Source of the DNA: Chlorops oryzae
Lineage: Eukaryota; Arthropoda; Insecta; Diptera; Chloropidae
Assembly (NCBI GenBank): GCA_020466095.1
Contig: CM035809.1
Location: 3,114,302-3,178,301, forward strand
DNA length: 64,000 nucleotides
Reading direction: 5' to 3'
The notes beneath the pieces are model-generated. The model saw only the letters and a list, made by a program, of their open reading frames with translations, had not been told where the DNA came from and made no database searches. Below, piece after piece: positions 54,211-64,000 of the stretch. How positions within the stretch are numbered: the first letter of the stretch is position 1; every line of letters begins with the position of its first letter. The translations under genes were made by a program, and so were the position numbers.

Positions 54211-56499
54211 TGAAGAAGTTCTTGGAAAATTTTCTAGAGGAAAGAAGCATTCTACTTCTTAAAATTTCAAAACTCTCGAAGTGATTTCACACATGAGCAC
54301 GCATGATAATAAACTCTAAATAGATAACTCACCCAATCGAAAGTTTCATCCCAAATTGAGAACATTCAACTTTTAAGGAATTTTTTTTTTGCGTGAATTT
54401 CGAGGAAGCTGCTCATGTGATTTTGTATGTTGCCTTGATGACTTGGTTCTCACAGAAGAACTCAAGGGAAGATCTGCCTTAGAGGGCCCAAAAAATCGTT
54501 TTTTGGAGATTTCTTGGGGACAGAAAAAAGGAGCAAGATAGTGATTTTTAAATGATGTTTTGTTGAAATTTCTTAAATGAAAAATATTTGTAGTCAAATA
54601 CACTCGATTCTTATGCACATTTGTGCAGCACCTTAAAATTGTGCTTTCCAATCGGATGATGAAGAATGTAATTTTTGTCGGAAATTGAAAAAAAAGGAAC
54701 ATTTTTATCTTTATATTTGTTTCTTCTGGATGAACTTAGAAAAACCCAACAAAAAGTTAAATGGAATATTTGTGTACGGTTTGAAGAAAATTTAGTTATA
54801 AAACAGTCATGTTTAAAATTCTTAATAAAAGTTGTTGGAATTATTTCTTTCATGAATATTTTTAGTTCCAATAGAAGAAAACCAAACAAGTCTTGATTTA
54901 ATTTGAATCGATCGTCTAAATGATTTGCAATCACGCCGGAAAAATGAGCAAAATTTAAAAAAAGCACGAAAATTATGGGTATTTTCATGATTTTTTTTTG
55001 GTATTAAGCCAAATTAAAAACGAGTTTTTTAGTTTGCAGGCTTAATTTCTTATTTATTGGCAACCCAAAAAAAATTTTCTTGTATTTTTTTTGTAATTTT
55101 TTGAATTTTAAAAGTGGCGCCGAGATCTTTGAAAAAGTATCTCGGTTCAGTACACGATTTTTAAGTTCGGATTATCACAAAAGAAAAAAAAATACGTATT
55201 ACACAAGTAAACACGATTTTTGTTTCTGACTTCTGTATATCAGATTCCGACTACTTATACCTTAGTGATGAAGGAAAATAATTTTTTTTTAGTTTGATTT
55301 TGTGGACGATTTTTGCGTCAATTTCTAGATTTTTCTCAAAATCTCAGAGTATGTATGTGTTTTGCATTTTATTTGTCGTGCTTAAAAGAAGAAGAATGTA
55401 CCTTTGTAATGTAACGATCTATCATGTTTTCCAATCAAAGTTTTACTTCAAGATCTATAGCCATTCAAATTTGATATATTTATTCGGTAAAAATTCTGTA
55501 AATCATTTTTTTGCTTTGACAACAAAAAAAATAAAAAAAAATAACTGCGTACTTTACGTTTCCAAAATGTTATGGTATGCTGAAATTGGTAGAAAATTTT
55601 AGAAGTTATAAGGACTTTTCCGACTCTACTCAAATTCAAAATGTTTCAGGCAAAAATCGTCGACCATGCATTCAAACCGGTGCCGACGTCCGATTTTGAT
55701 GAAAATTTATATATAGAATAAGTGAAAAATTCTAAGAATTTTGGCACTCAAACTTTTTCACAAAACTGATTACAACTAATCGTTTTTGGACCAGTTTGGA
55801 ACTAGTCCGAAGCGAATTAGCATATGGCCTGTCAAATGACGAGCATTTTCTTTAAAAATGATGGCTTGGCTGTTCGAAGCATCTGTTTAAAATATAGAAG
55901 TTTGAATTTTTATTCAACAAATTGAAGAGCAATTATTCAAAACAAAGGCAGATATTAAAAATTTTTTCGAAAACATTATCAGACTTTCCGATGGTTGAAG
56001 GTATATTAGGTGCTTTGTATCCTGTCAGCTTTTATACTTTGAAACACGATAACAGGTGTTCAAAATAATGATTTTGGCACGCGTTGATGTTTCCAGATTA
56101 CCAAATTATCTTACCTCTGTGAATATCCTAATGCTTAGACATGGATATGGGAAAATGCAGCCGACAGTAAACCAAGCGCCAAAAAATAAAATTGGTCTTT
56201 TAAATTTAAAAAATTATTTTGTTGGAATTTTTCGTAAACAGGCTATGAGTAAAATGTATTATATATTCCTTCGAATATTGGTATTCATTTTGGGTTTGCT
56301 GCTTGCTTTTTGTAAAATTTCGGCTTATCAACGAATTTTGTCACGATTTTTAAAAATTCTTAAATTTTTTTACGGTTACTTCGCAATGTTATTTAGAGAA
56401 CAACCACGGAGCTCAAAGCGTTCCCAGAGCTGCCATATATTGTTTTCTTTTATTTTCAATTAGAAATGGCTAACAAATGTAAGTGATTCTCATTATCCT
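54211..56499. other. No convincing features
   Basis: Several AT-rich ORFs occur, the longest at 56056-56463 (135 aa, plus strand, with one hydrophobic stretch YIFLRILVFILGLLLAF). I see no family resemblance, no paralogue in the window and no clear codon bias, so I do not call a gene. Confidence 0.4.
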
Positions 56500-56698
56500 T
56501 AAGGTTGCGAACACGACGGATCAAATGAAACGTCTTCGTTTCGTTAGTCAACCAAACTCTTTTCTTTCTCAGTTAAAAGTGTTTCGTTTTGACTATTCCG
56601 CTGTGTTCGCATACATACGGCCCAATGTTATGTTGTTTTTGAAAACCATTTGTTTCGGATTAGTTTTGTTTCATTTCCTTCGATGTGTTTGAAGCCTA

Positions 56699-57333
56699 CA
56701 CTGAGCGAACGTAACCATGATTTTTTTAAAAGGGCGCATTGTTATTCACAGTCCTTTTGATTTTCGAGCAGAACAAAAATTTCAAAAGGAAAATTGTTGA
56801 GTCAACAACATTTTTGGTTGAATTGAAAGGAAATATGTTTAATTACATTTCTTTTCGTTCGGTATAATTCTCATTTGTTTTATAAAATAAGACATATAAG
56901 ATATGTATTCATCTTAGAATTTTTCAAGCATTGCGAAAGCAGTCACCAAAACGGAGTGACGAAATCGGATGAAGTCCATCCGATGGCTATTTTTTGGGTC
57001 ATGTTCAGCAGAGTGCTCTATGGCCATTTGCTTTGAACGTTAATTAAATTTTTTTTGACATTTCTTCTTGTATAGGTATTTTTTTTTTTGAATTTAAAAA
57101 AAAAATATCTTGTCATTTCAACTATGTCCGTGGTTGGTTCAACAATTTAAATTTAAATCCATTTTTGAAAATTATCATTTCAATTCAACCTGAAATATGG
57201 TTGATTCAAAAGGAAAATTTTTAATTTTTTCAACAAGAAAAATTGTTAAAATTAAAAATATTCCTTGTTGAAGCCGTTTTGTATGTTTTTCCTTTTGATT
57301 TAACCAGTTTTCTGGTTGATTTTTTTCTCTGTG
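56699..57333 (-). mobile_element. Family B MITE, copy 3 (635 bp)
   Basis: From CACTGAGCGAACGTAACCAT to TTTTTTTCTCTGTG with TA on both sides (56697-56698, 57334-57335). Inverted relative to copy 1 and uninterrupted; it gives the best view of the family. Confidence 0.88.
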
Positions 57334-57794
57334 TAAGGTAAAACCTATATGTAGAATCAGAGAAAAATGTCCCATAACAATATTAAATGTACGACCATTG
57401 TTTTAATAGGACGCTTTTCAATAGTATTTTTCTATTAAAACAATAGTTTTCTAATGAAATCAATGGTTTTCGGGTTATTATAACAATAGTTTTGAAATTA
57501 TTATTAATAATATGACACACATTATTAGTTTAATAAGAAATACGATAGGTTTAATAGTATTTTACCATTAATAATTAATAACACGTACTATTAATTTCAT
57601 AGTACGATACCATTCATTTTCAATGGCATCGATACCATTAGTTTAATGTGAGAATCGATTAGTTTAATACTATTTGCATATTAATTCAATAACATTGCTA
57701 CGTAATAAGGTACACATCATTAAAATAATCAGAAACCACTATTAATTTAACCCTCTAGCAGGCACGGCAGAACAGATTTTTCCCGAGTGGGTAG

Positions 57795-58152
57795 TAGAGG
57801 TGGGAAAAAATCGATGTTAACATCGATACATCGATAGTATCGATGTTTTTAAGTTAAAATAAATAATAATGAAAAGAAAGTTAAAAATGCAAAATAGATT
57901 AAGTTTGATTTAATTCTAACAACCTTAGTTGATGGAAAAAAATTGTTAGTTATCAGAAACCATCAATAGTGCACGATTGTGGGATACATCGACGATGTTT
58001 TTAAATGTTTTACCCTATTGATGGTGTTCTACGACAATCTATTGTTTTTCATCAACTACTAAGCTTGTTAGAATTTAATTTAATGGAATTTATTTTTACC
58101 ATTTATTTATTAATTTTACCATTATGTTAACATTGATTGTTTTCCACCTCTA
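57795..58152. mobile_element. hAT MITE with TAGAGGTGG ends
   Basis: Ends TAGAGGTGGGAAAA and TTTTCCACCTCTA, with ATGTTAACAT close inside both. Perfect duplication GTGGGTAG (57787-57794, 58153-58160). CATCGATA motifs cluster at the left end. Innermost, youngest insertion of the stack. Confidence 0.92.
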
Positions 58153-58734
58153 GTGGGTAGTAGTTCGAAGGGGGAAGGGTGGTGTATTGCTGCGTTGGAG
58201 TAGTATACAAAGCTCCCACGAAATCAACATTCCCATCATTTCGTTACAAAATCAAGTAAAATAAAATATACAAAAAATATTATTTCATATTATACATTTA
58301 ATAACAAAAATTAACGCACTTCATGTAAAAAAAAATTAAAAACTTAAAGACAATTCCGCATTTTTTCGGCCTCTTGTTAAATTTTAAAAGCCAAATATAT
58401 ATCTCATCGAGCTTAAGAATATGTTATTTATCCATATTTAGCTTTAAAATGAAGAGCATACTAATTATTTTAGAAATAAATATTTATAAGAAGCTTTTTA
58501 ACATATTACGTGTTTTCCCTCTCATTTACAAGCTTGCACTGTATATGTAGTTTTTCGTTGGAGTCATAAAATAACATGCAATATGTTTATATGCTTTTTA
58601 TAAATAGTTATTTCTAAAATAATTCCTGAGTATACTCTTCATTTTAAAGCTAAATATGGAAAAATAACATAATCTTAAGCTCGATGAGGTATATATTTGG
58701 CTTTTAAAAATTAAATACATTACTCCTTTCAATT

Positions 58735-59391
58735 TTAATTTTTTAATGCAAAAGTTGCACTCCGTTTAACATTTTTTAAAATAAACTCATCTAGGAGTTC
58801 TTCCAGATCAAGCATATCGGTTAAATTTTTATAAACATGTAAAACGGCAACATTATTGAGCCGATCTTGCAACATTTTTGATCTTAAATATGTTTTAAGT
58901 CGACGGAGAACGGAAAAGCTCCGTTCATTCGAACAAGATGATCCTGGAATTGTAATGAGTAAACGAACAAACCGAACAAACTCTGGAAGAAGACCTATAG
59001 CCCAATTGTATTTGTTTTTTAAATTTACAACTTCTCTTAAGTTGTTCGCTTCTTCTTTTTGTCTTTTTAAAAGTTGTAAAAACATTACTTGGTCATTTAG
59101 CAACCTTTCGCTATCGAAATCACCTTTATAAAAATTAGCAATACTGTCGACATTTTCGGTTTGACCTGTTGCGAATTTTTCTAACGATTTCAAAAATTTA
59201 GCAGAATCATTATCGAAGCGACTTTTCAAGGAAACAACTAACTGATCGAAGACTTCGAAATATGATTTTCTATAGAAATCTTTCGGCGTTTTAAATACAG
59301 CTATTTCGCCTTTACCTTGTTCAAGTCGCCTTGGACCTTTTTTCTGACGTGGGGTTTGAGGAAAACACTCCATAAAACTCAAAAGCAACAT
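58735..59391 (-). pseudogene. hAT transposase (ZMYM1-like), C-terminal 218 residues
   Basis: An open frame with TPKDFYRKSYFEVFDQLVVS near residue 35, a helical middle (LKSLEKFATGQTENVDSI) and the dimerisation domain ITIPGSSCSNERSFSVLRRL, KTYLRSKMLQDRLNNVAVLH close to the C-terminus. This is the tail of ZMYM1-like hAT transposases, normally 600 or more residues. The upstream part has been replaced by a foldback sequence, so the ATG at 59391 is internal. The frame shows no stop. Confidence 0.85.
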
Positions 59392-59605
59392 ATGTGTTTA
59401 AAAATTTTTTTTTAAGCATAATGGCAATTTAAAAATACAAAAAATTGTGTTTTAGGCTTGGTTTTATATTTTTTTGGGGGTGCATTTCAGAGTGGACCAC
59501 TAGTAAAATTAAAAATCTTATTTTTGAAAAAACAAATGATACGCCCTTTCTATCCGAAGCTAACGATATGTACATATGTACCTACATCTATATGTACACA
59601 CATAC

Positions 59606-60344
59606 AACATTCCAAGTCCGAAGTTTTGTGGTTCAGAAGTTATAAGTATTTTTCCATTTGTGGAGGTAGGAGTGGGCGGATCACGCCCATATTTTGCAGT
59701 AATATCCCAATGAGTGAAAGGTATGTACGTTCCAAGTCCGAAGTGAATATGTTTAGTAGTTCAGGAGTTATTAGCATATTTTATTTGTGGGGGAAGCAGT
59801 GGGCGGATCACGCCCATATTTTTCAATAACATCCCAATGGGTCCAAGGTATATATGATCCAAGTTTGAAGTGAATGTGTTCAGTGGTTCAGAAGTTACGA
59901 GCATTTTTATATATGTATGTAAACAAATGCTACCGCAAAGCATTTACAAAGAAAAGCTGATGCAATATTGTACATGCGTACATACATAGAATACATTCCG
60001 CATTCTTGGAAAGGCGCGCCGTCGCATATAGAAAAATGCTCATAACTTCCACTTAACATATTCACTTCAAACTTGGAACATATATACCTTGGACCCATTG
60101 GGATGTTATTGAAAAATATGGGCGTGATCCGCCCACTGCTTCCCCCACAAATGAAATATGCTAATAACTCCTGAACTACTGAACATATTCACTTCGGACT
60201 TGGAACGTACATACCTTTCACTCATTGGGATATTACTGCAAAATATGGGCGTGATCCGCCCACTCCTACCTCCAAAAATGAAAAAAATACTTATAACTTT
60301 TGAACCGCCAAACGTATTAACTTCCGACTTGGAATGTGCAACAT
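59606..60344. repeat. Large foldback with two tandem units per arm
   Basis: The arm 59606-59917 is inverted at 60030-60344, leaving a ~110-bp loop. Each arm contains two ~115-bp units with AAATATGGGCGTGATCCGCC (or complement), the ATCCCAATG block and a CCAAGTCCGAAGTG block. About 90% identity by eye. It lies where the missing transposase N-terminus should be. Confidence 0.85.
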
Positions 60345-61023
60345 ATCATACATGCAGTAAATGCCTCCGAAATAATAGAATAACATTTTATTTAAAAAGA
60401 CAATTATTAGGGTAAAATTTTTACGTATTAAATTTTCGCGGCCAAGTATTTTCCAAATACTTCCGTTTGGTAGTTTTGGCTTATGTCGTTTAATGCTTTT
60501 CATTCTTTATTAACGCAAAGATACAGGCTCTACGGAAACATTGCATATTAACTCAAAATGAAAAAATTGGAAAAAAAATTTTTGTCAAAACTGGCATTCC
60601 AAAAATTTCGTGAAATTTTTACTGAGTAAAATAGCCACTTGGAAAATTTCGAGTGGGTAAAATACCCACTCGGAAAATCTCGAGTGGGTACAACTACCCC
60701 ATGTAAACGCCGTTCTGCCGTGCCTGCCCTCTAGTGCCCACGACCGCCTCTAGACGGCCTAAATTCTCTTCCTATTTGCTCACATACTCGAAAACTGTTT
60801 AAATTTATCTTTTTCTTCGTTGCGTACACCGAGAGAAATAACAACAGTTAAATCAACTACTTAGAACAGTTAAAGTAATAGTGGTCAAATAAACTGTATT
60901 CCGCGTTAAATGCACTGAAAAAAGCAGTCAAATGAACAGTTGAAAAACAGTTACTTTTTATGTTCAAATTCGCTTTCGTTCACTTAGACGTATAAGTTTG
61001 CATTCTGATCAACCGTCTCCGGA

Positions 61024-61095
61024 GGTTTCGATAGCTCAGTTGTTTGAGCTGTGACTCGACAGTCGTGAGCTTCGGGGTTCTATCCCTGCCGGCGG
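61024..61095 (+). ncRNA. tRNA-like segment 1
   Basis: TAGCTCAGTTGTTTGAGC matches an A box and a D-arm hairpin; GGGGTTCTATCCCTG is a B-box-like T-arm with a changed core. The anticodon arm (GTGACTCGACAGTCGTG) is irregular and no clean acceptor stem forms, so this is a tRNA-derived relic or SINE-head rather than a functional tRNA. Confidence 0.45.
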
Positions 61096-61332
61096 TGGGA
61101 AATTTTCTGGATTTTATTTTTTAATTACAGTTTTTTTTTTTCTTCAGAGTGTAGTTGTTTTGGAAGACAAAAATTTTCTCCTAAATTTTTAAAATTTTAT
61201 TTTATTTAATTTTTTTTTAATGGTTCATTTTCGAGCATAAAAATTTTGGGAGTGAAACAATTCCTTAAGCACGTTCCCCAAAACTTGAGCAACCATAAAC
61301 TCAAGTGAGCATTTTGACCAACAAATTAAATT

Positions 61333-61405
61333 CGTTCGTTTAGCGTAATGGTTAAGACGTTCGCCCAGCGAAGTGGAGGTCAGCGGTTCAAGGCTCGGCC
61401 GAGGC
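61333..61405 (+). ncRNA. tRNA-like segment 2
   Basis: TTTAGCGTAATGGTTAAGAC resembles an A box; GCGGTTCAAGGCTCGG resembles a B box, 40 bp downstream; GTTCGCCCAGCGAA forms a short stem. Degenerate as for segment 1. Confidence 0.45.
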
Positions 61406-63218
61406 GAGAAAATTTAAAGAAATGAAAGAGAAAACGAATTAAATAGAAACAAATAAATAAAGAAAAAATATAATAATTTAATAAATAAAAAAAATATTAA
61501 TAAAAGAAAATAAAAAAAGTCAAAGCAAAAATTAATTTTTTTTTCCCAGTCGCTGGTGACAGTTGATTTAACCGCGGGACAGTTATATCAACCATCAGGT
61601 AGTTATATCCTTATTGACTGTGTTTGTACTGTTGAATTGACCGCTACTACACATAAGCTAACAATTAACGGTGAACTCGGTTATTTTAACCTGCTTTTTA
61701 AGTTAATATAACTACTTTTTTCTCTCGGTGTACGCGGTCGTGGGCACAAGAGGGTTAATATGATTTATAATGTTCATTTATGATTTCACGTTCCGCCATG
61801 TTTTTCGAATGGTGGCATTAGAGTTATCCGTCTGCATCTGTTTTGTCTGTGAGAAAAAATATTTTTATAAAGAAAAAATTATTTAATTTCCATCGATGAG
61901 ATGACCCTTGAAAAATGAAGGAGTACAAAGAACACTTTCACCATAAATCTATGCTGGTATATGCTTTTGGGACTTATGAATCGCAAAATATTTTTAAATG
62001 AAGTCGATGTTTTGTTTATTGTTCATTTCGTATTCAATTCATGCGACACACTTCATAGAAAATCTTTCTTTCCTTGTTGTATTGAAGTAATATGCATAAA
62101 CGAGTAAGATATTATGTTTTTATATCTATCTCTCTCTTTTTGTCATTTCGTCTTACGTTCGTTTTCGTTTGGTTCTTTTCGTTGCATTCATATGCCCAAT
62201 ATAGTTCGAATACATAAATTTGAATTCGAATTTTGAAGTTTAATAATGATATTCCACTATTGTATCAATAGGATCTTCATATTGATTTTTAATAGGATAT
62301 GTATGTCGGTTTAATAGTACAACCTATTGATTTTTAATAAGACATGCTATTCGTCCAAGTCACATTGACTAATTTTAATCGTAAAAAACCACTGGAGCAA
62401 TGGGATTCGCATTGATTTTACGAGATTTTTTCTCTGAGTGTAAGGTGCATCGCACAGCGAATGGAAAGAAACGAAACAAAACGACAAAACGAGGCGAAAC
62501 TAGAAGTCGCGTTTCGTTGCTGATAGTTGGCCCATTTCTTTCGTTTTAGGCTGAAAACACACCGGATTAGTCGAAATGTTTGTTTCGGTTTTGCAAAAAA
62601 ACAGTACATTGTACCTTATGGGGCAACACACACCAAATTAGTCAAAACAAAACGCCTTGTTTTCGTTTGCTGCGTTTTACGAGTGGTTGCCGAAAATACA
62701 CGGCTTTGCATACGTTCAACCCACACCGAATGAAGCAAAAACGTCTTCGAAAGCCATGCTTGGTTGTCGATAGCTGGCCCGTTGTTTTTCAAAAACAAAA
62801 TTTGCGAAATGCAGGCTTGCCAGTCTCACAATTATATATTTAAAACATTTTTTATGAGATTGAGGTCCAATTTCTAAATGTCCGATTAAGGTCTCGAATA
62901 ACCAACCGTAGAAAAACAAATTTTTGCTGTTGAAGACACAAATTTACATATTTTTTTTTTTGCTTGTTTTTTTAATTTATCTTTTACAAAATAAATAAAT
63001 CATTTACATTACATAGTAAATAATCATTTTTGATAATAAACCGTCTATGAATAAAGTACCTAAAGTGGAATGTGGAACTTCAGATTTTCAGAGTGACACC
63101 CTAACATTTGAACTGAGCACGACTTTACTGCCTTTTATTTTGTGCAAAATTGTATACAATTTGCTCGAGAACTAGATTCCTGGAAAATATACCAATAAGA
63201 GCTAAAACTAATTCAGTA

Positions 63219-63334
63219 GGGCAATTCACAGTTCATATTAATTTAAGGTTTAATGTGCTAAAACTGTCAAACTCCATAAAAAAAAAGCAAATTAGCACAT
63301 TAAACCTTGAATTAGCATGAACTCTGAATTGGCC
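63219..63334. mobile_element. 116-bp hairpin MITE
   Basis: Arms GGGCAATTCACAGTTCAT...AAGGTTTAATGTGCTAA and the reverse complement are ~90% matched over ~48 bp, with TA on both borders. Same general plan as the elements at 48578 and 49480. Confidence 0.85.
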
Positions 63335-63748
63335 TAGTGTAATGCGAACTGCATCCTTTTTTCTCACCGAAATTTTCCGAGATATTTCCGAAATTCAACG
63401 ATGAGGTTTTTTAACCAATCCTCCGATTCACGTCTTTGATTGAAGGGATGGACCCACCATTCCCTATTATTACCTTCATTTCTCTCAAAGTTTTGTAATA
63501 ATAAATATTATATCGGCACAACATCGTCATCCGAATCAGACCACATCTTGGAAAATACTAAAAAGCAAGCCGCAAAATAAATTTCGTTTCGTCTTAAAAC
63601 ACACCAAGCGAAACAAGAAAACAAAAACGTTTTGTTATTGACTTTTGGTTTCGCTTGGTGTGCTCTGAAAACAAAACCGTTTTCTTGACTAACGAAACGA
63701 AGACGTCTTGTTTCGATTCTTTTGATCCGGTGTGTTTTCTTTCAACCT

Positions 63749-64000
63749 TATGTTATAGGCTGTAATTTTCTCAAAAAATTGCTCAATTAACTCAATTACA
63801 TTTCCACTTTGTTGCTGCTTACCCAATGCCAATTCTCTCAAGTGACGCGCTCTTATCGATTAATTTATTTATTTATTTCAAAATAAAAACAAAACTTCTT
63901 TAACTCCCAATCACCTACCCCCATATTTCTGTCCTTAAACCACCAAAGTGCGGTATCGCAGACCCTGGTAGTTAAATGCTTGTCTCTCGAGGGCATGGAA
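63749..64000. other. No recognisable features
   Basis: Short AT-rich end of the window; nothing supported. Confidence 0.5.

Larger units (their letters stand above)
57759..60726 (-). mobile_element. hAT transposon, 2.97 kb, with partial transposase
   Basis: Ends CAGGCACGGCAGAAC and GTTCTGCCGTGCCTG are perfect. Perfect 8-bp duplication CCCTCTAG (57751-57758, 60727-60734), derived from the terminus of the piggyBac-like MITE it hit. GAGTGGGTA/TACCCACTC repeats near both ends are probable binding sites. It contains a 218-codon transposase piece, a younger hAT MITE and a large foldback. Confidence 0.93.
60827..61730. mobile_element. CACTA-like MITE with CACCGAGAGAAA ends and tRNA-like segments
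   Basis: Ends CACCGAGAGAAATAAC and TTTTTTCTCTCGGTG. TA on both borders (60825-60826, 61731-61732). ACAGTTAAATCAACTA-type motifs recur near both ends. The interior contains two tRNA-like segments separated by AT-rich DNA. It inserted into the piggyBac-like MITE. Confidence 0.88.
57751..61754. mobile_element. piggyBac-like MITE split by a hAT and a CACTA-like MITE
   Basis: CCCTCTAGTGCCCACGACCG (left, in two pieces because of the hAT) and CGGTCGTGGGCACAAGAGGG (right) are inverted with one mismatch. TTAA lies outside each end (57747-57750, 61755-61758), the obligatory piggyBac target. Without insertions the element is only about 120 bp. Confidence 0.88.
57354..62440. mobile_element. Element G: CACTCAGAGAAAA-type MITE, host of further insertions
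   Basis: The right end TTTTTTCTCTGAGTG and the left end GAATCAGAGAAAAATG are inverted relatives, TA on both borders. The non-inserted parts (57354-57746, 61759-62440) consist of many imperfect ATTAATAGT / CTATTAAAA motifs. Family resemblance of the ends to family B (CACAGAGAAAAA) suggests another CACTA-like MITE. Confidence 0.6.
56502..63748. mobile_element. Outermost repeat H (AGGTTG ends) of a nested cluster
   Basis: Left AGGTTGCGAACACGACGGATCA and right TGATCCGGTGTG...TTCAACCT are inverted relatives, each followed inward by CGTCTTCGTTTCGTTAGTCA. TA borders both ends. The H sequence proper is rich in CGAAAC/GTTTCG motifs and in repeated CACACCGGATTAGTC / CACACACCAAATTAGTC units (62560-62740). 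It is interrupted by family B copy 3 and element G, and contains a small hairpin MITE. Confidence 0.65.

Noticed and set aside
56056..56463. 135-aa ORF with a hydrophobic segment
   Set aside because: No family resemblance, AT-rich composition, no supporting splice sites or repeat structure; kept only as a mention.
61024..61405. Functional tRNA genes
   Set aside because: A- and B-box-like motifs are visible but acceptor and anticodon stems do not pair properly, so they are annotated only as tRNA-like.

Overview
The window is AT-rich eukaryotic DNA with spliceosomal introns, dipteran-type transposons (P-like, hAT, Transib, mariner, Merlin, copia, 412/mdg1-like gypsy, jockey-type LINEs) and the dense mosaic of short foldback elements seen in large brachyceran fly genomes. 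A tephritid-like or related fly is my best guess; the sequence does not fix the species. I see no intact conventional housekeeping gene, no rRNA and no CRISPR array. Much of the window is transposable-element sequence, nested up to five levels deep.

Layout. 1-5.4 kb: quiet DNA, a small hAT-like MITE, a 1.55-kb element with ~345-bp inverted repeats around one intact 213-aa ORF, and a decayed Merlin transposase. 7-14 kb: a LINE 3' tail, a foldback MITE, then a 4.3-kb hAT relic (9105-13364) carrying two younger hAT MITEs, followed by a CACTA-like transposase fragment. 14.7-19.3 kb: scattered MITEs. 20.0-25.0 kb: two copies of a ~757-bp P-like MITE (family A), one of which hosts a near-intact Transib element (20519-23567) with a two-exon RAG1-like transposase. 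25.8-28.8 kb: a LINE broken by a mariner. 28.9-37.5 kb: a hAT transposase broken by a copia element, which holds five nested MITEs and is joined to a 412/mdg1-like gypsy fragment. 38.3-40.3 kb: an eight-exon minus-strand gene of unknown function with a three-exon internal duplication, apparently now a pseudogene. 42.2-43.1 kb: a solo LTR. 43.9-49.6 kb: MITEs, including a 1.43-kb non-autonomous Transib with RSS-like ends. 50-54.2 kb: an old duplication that includes a possible first exon. 56.5-63.7 kb: nested elements (repeat H > G > piggyBac-like MITE > hAT > hAT MITE, with a CACTA-like MITE carrying two tRNA-like segments).

Functionally, the only proteins that look as if they could still work are the Transib transposase and the ORF of the long-TIR element. 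The Transib transposase could in principle mobilise the separate Transib MITE, since both end in CACAGTG and have 5-bp target duplications (CGCCG, CGTCG). Target-site duplications, many of them perfect, date the order of insertions and are the strongest evidence used here. Everything was read by eye; no database or folding program was run.
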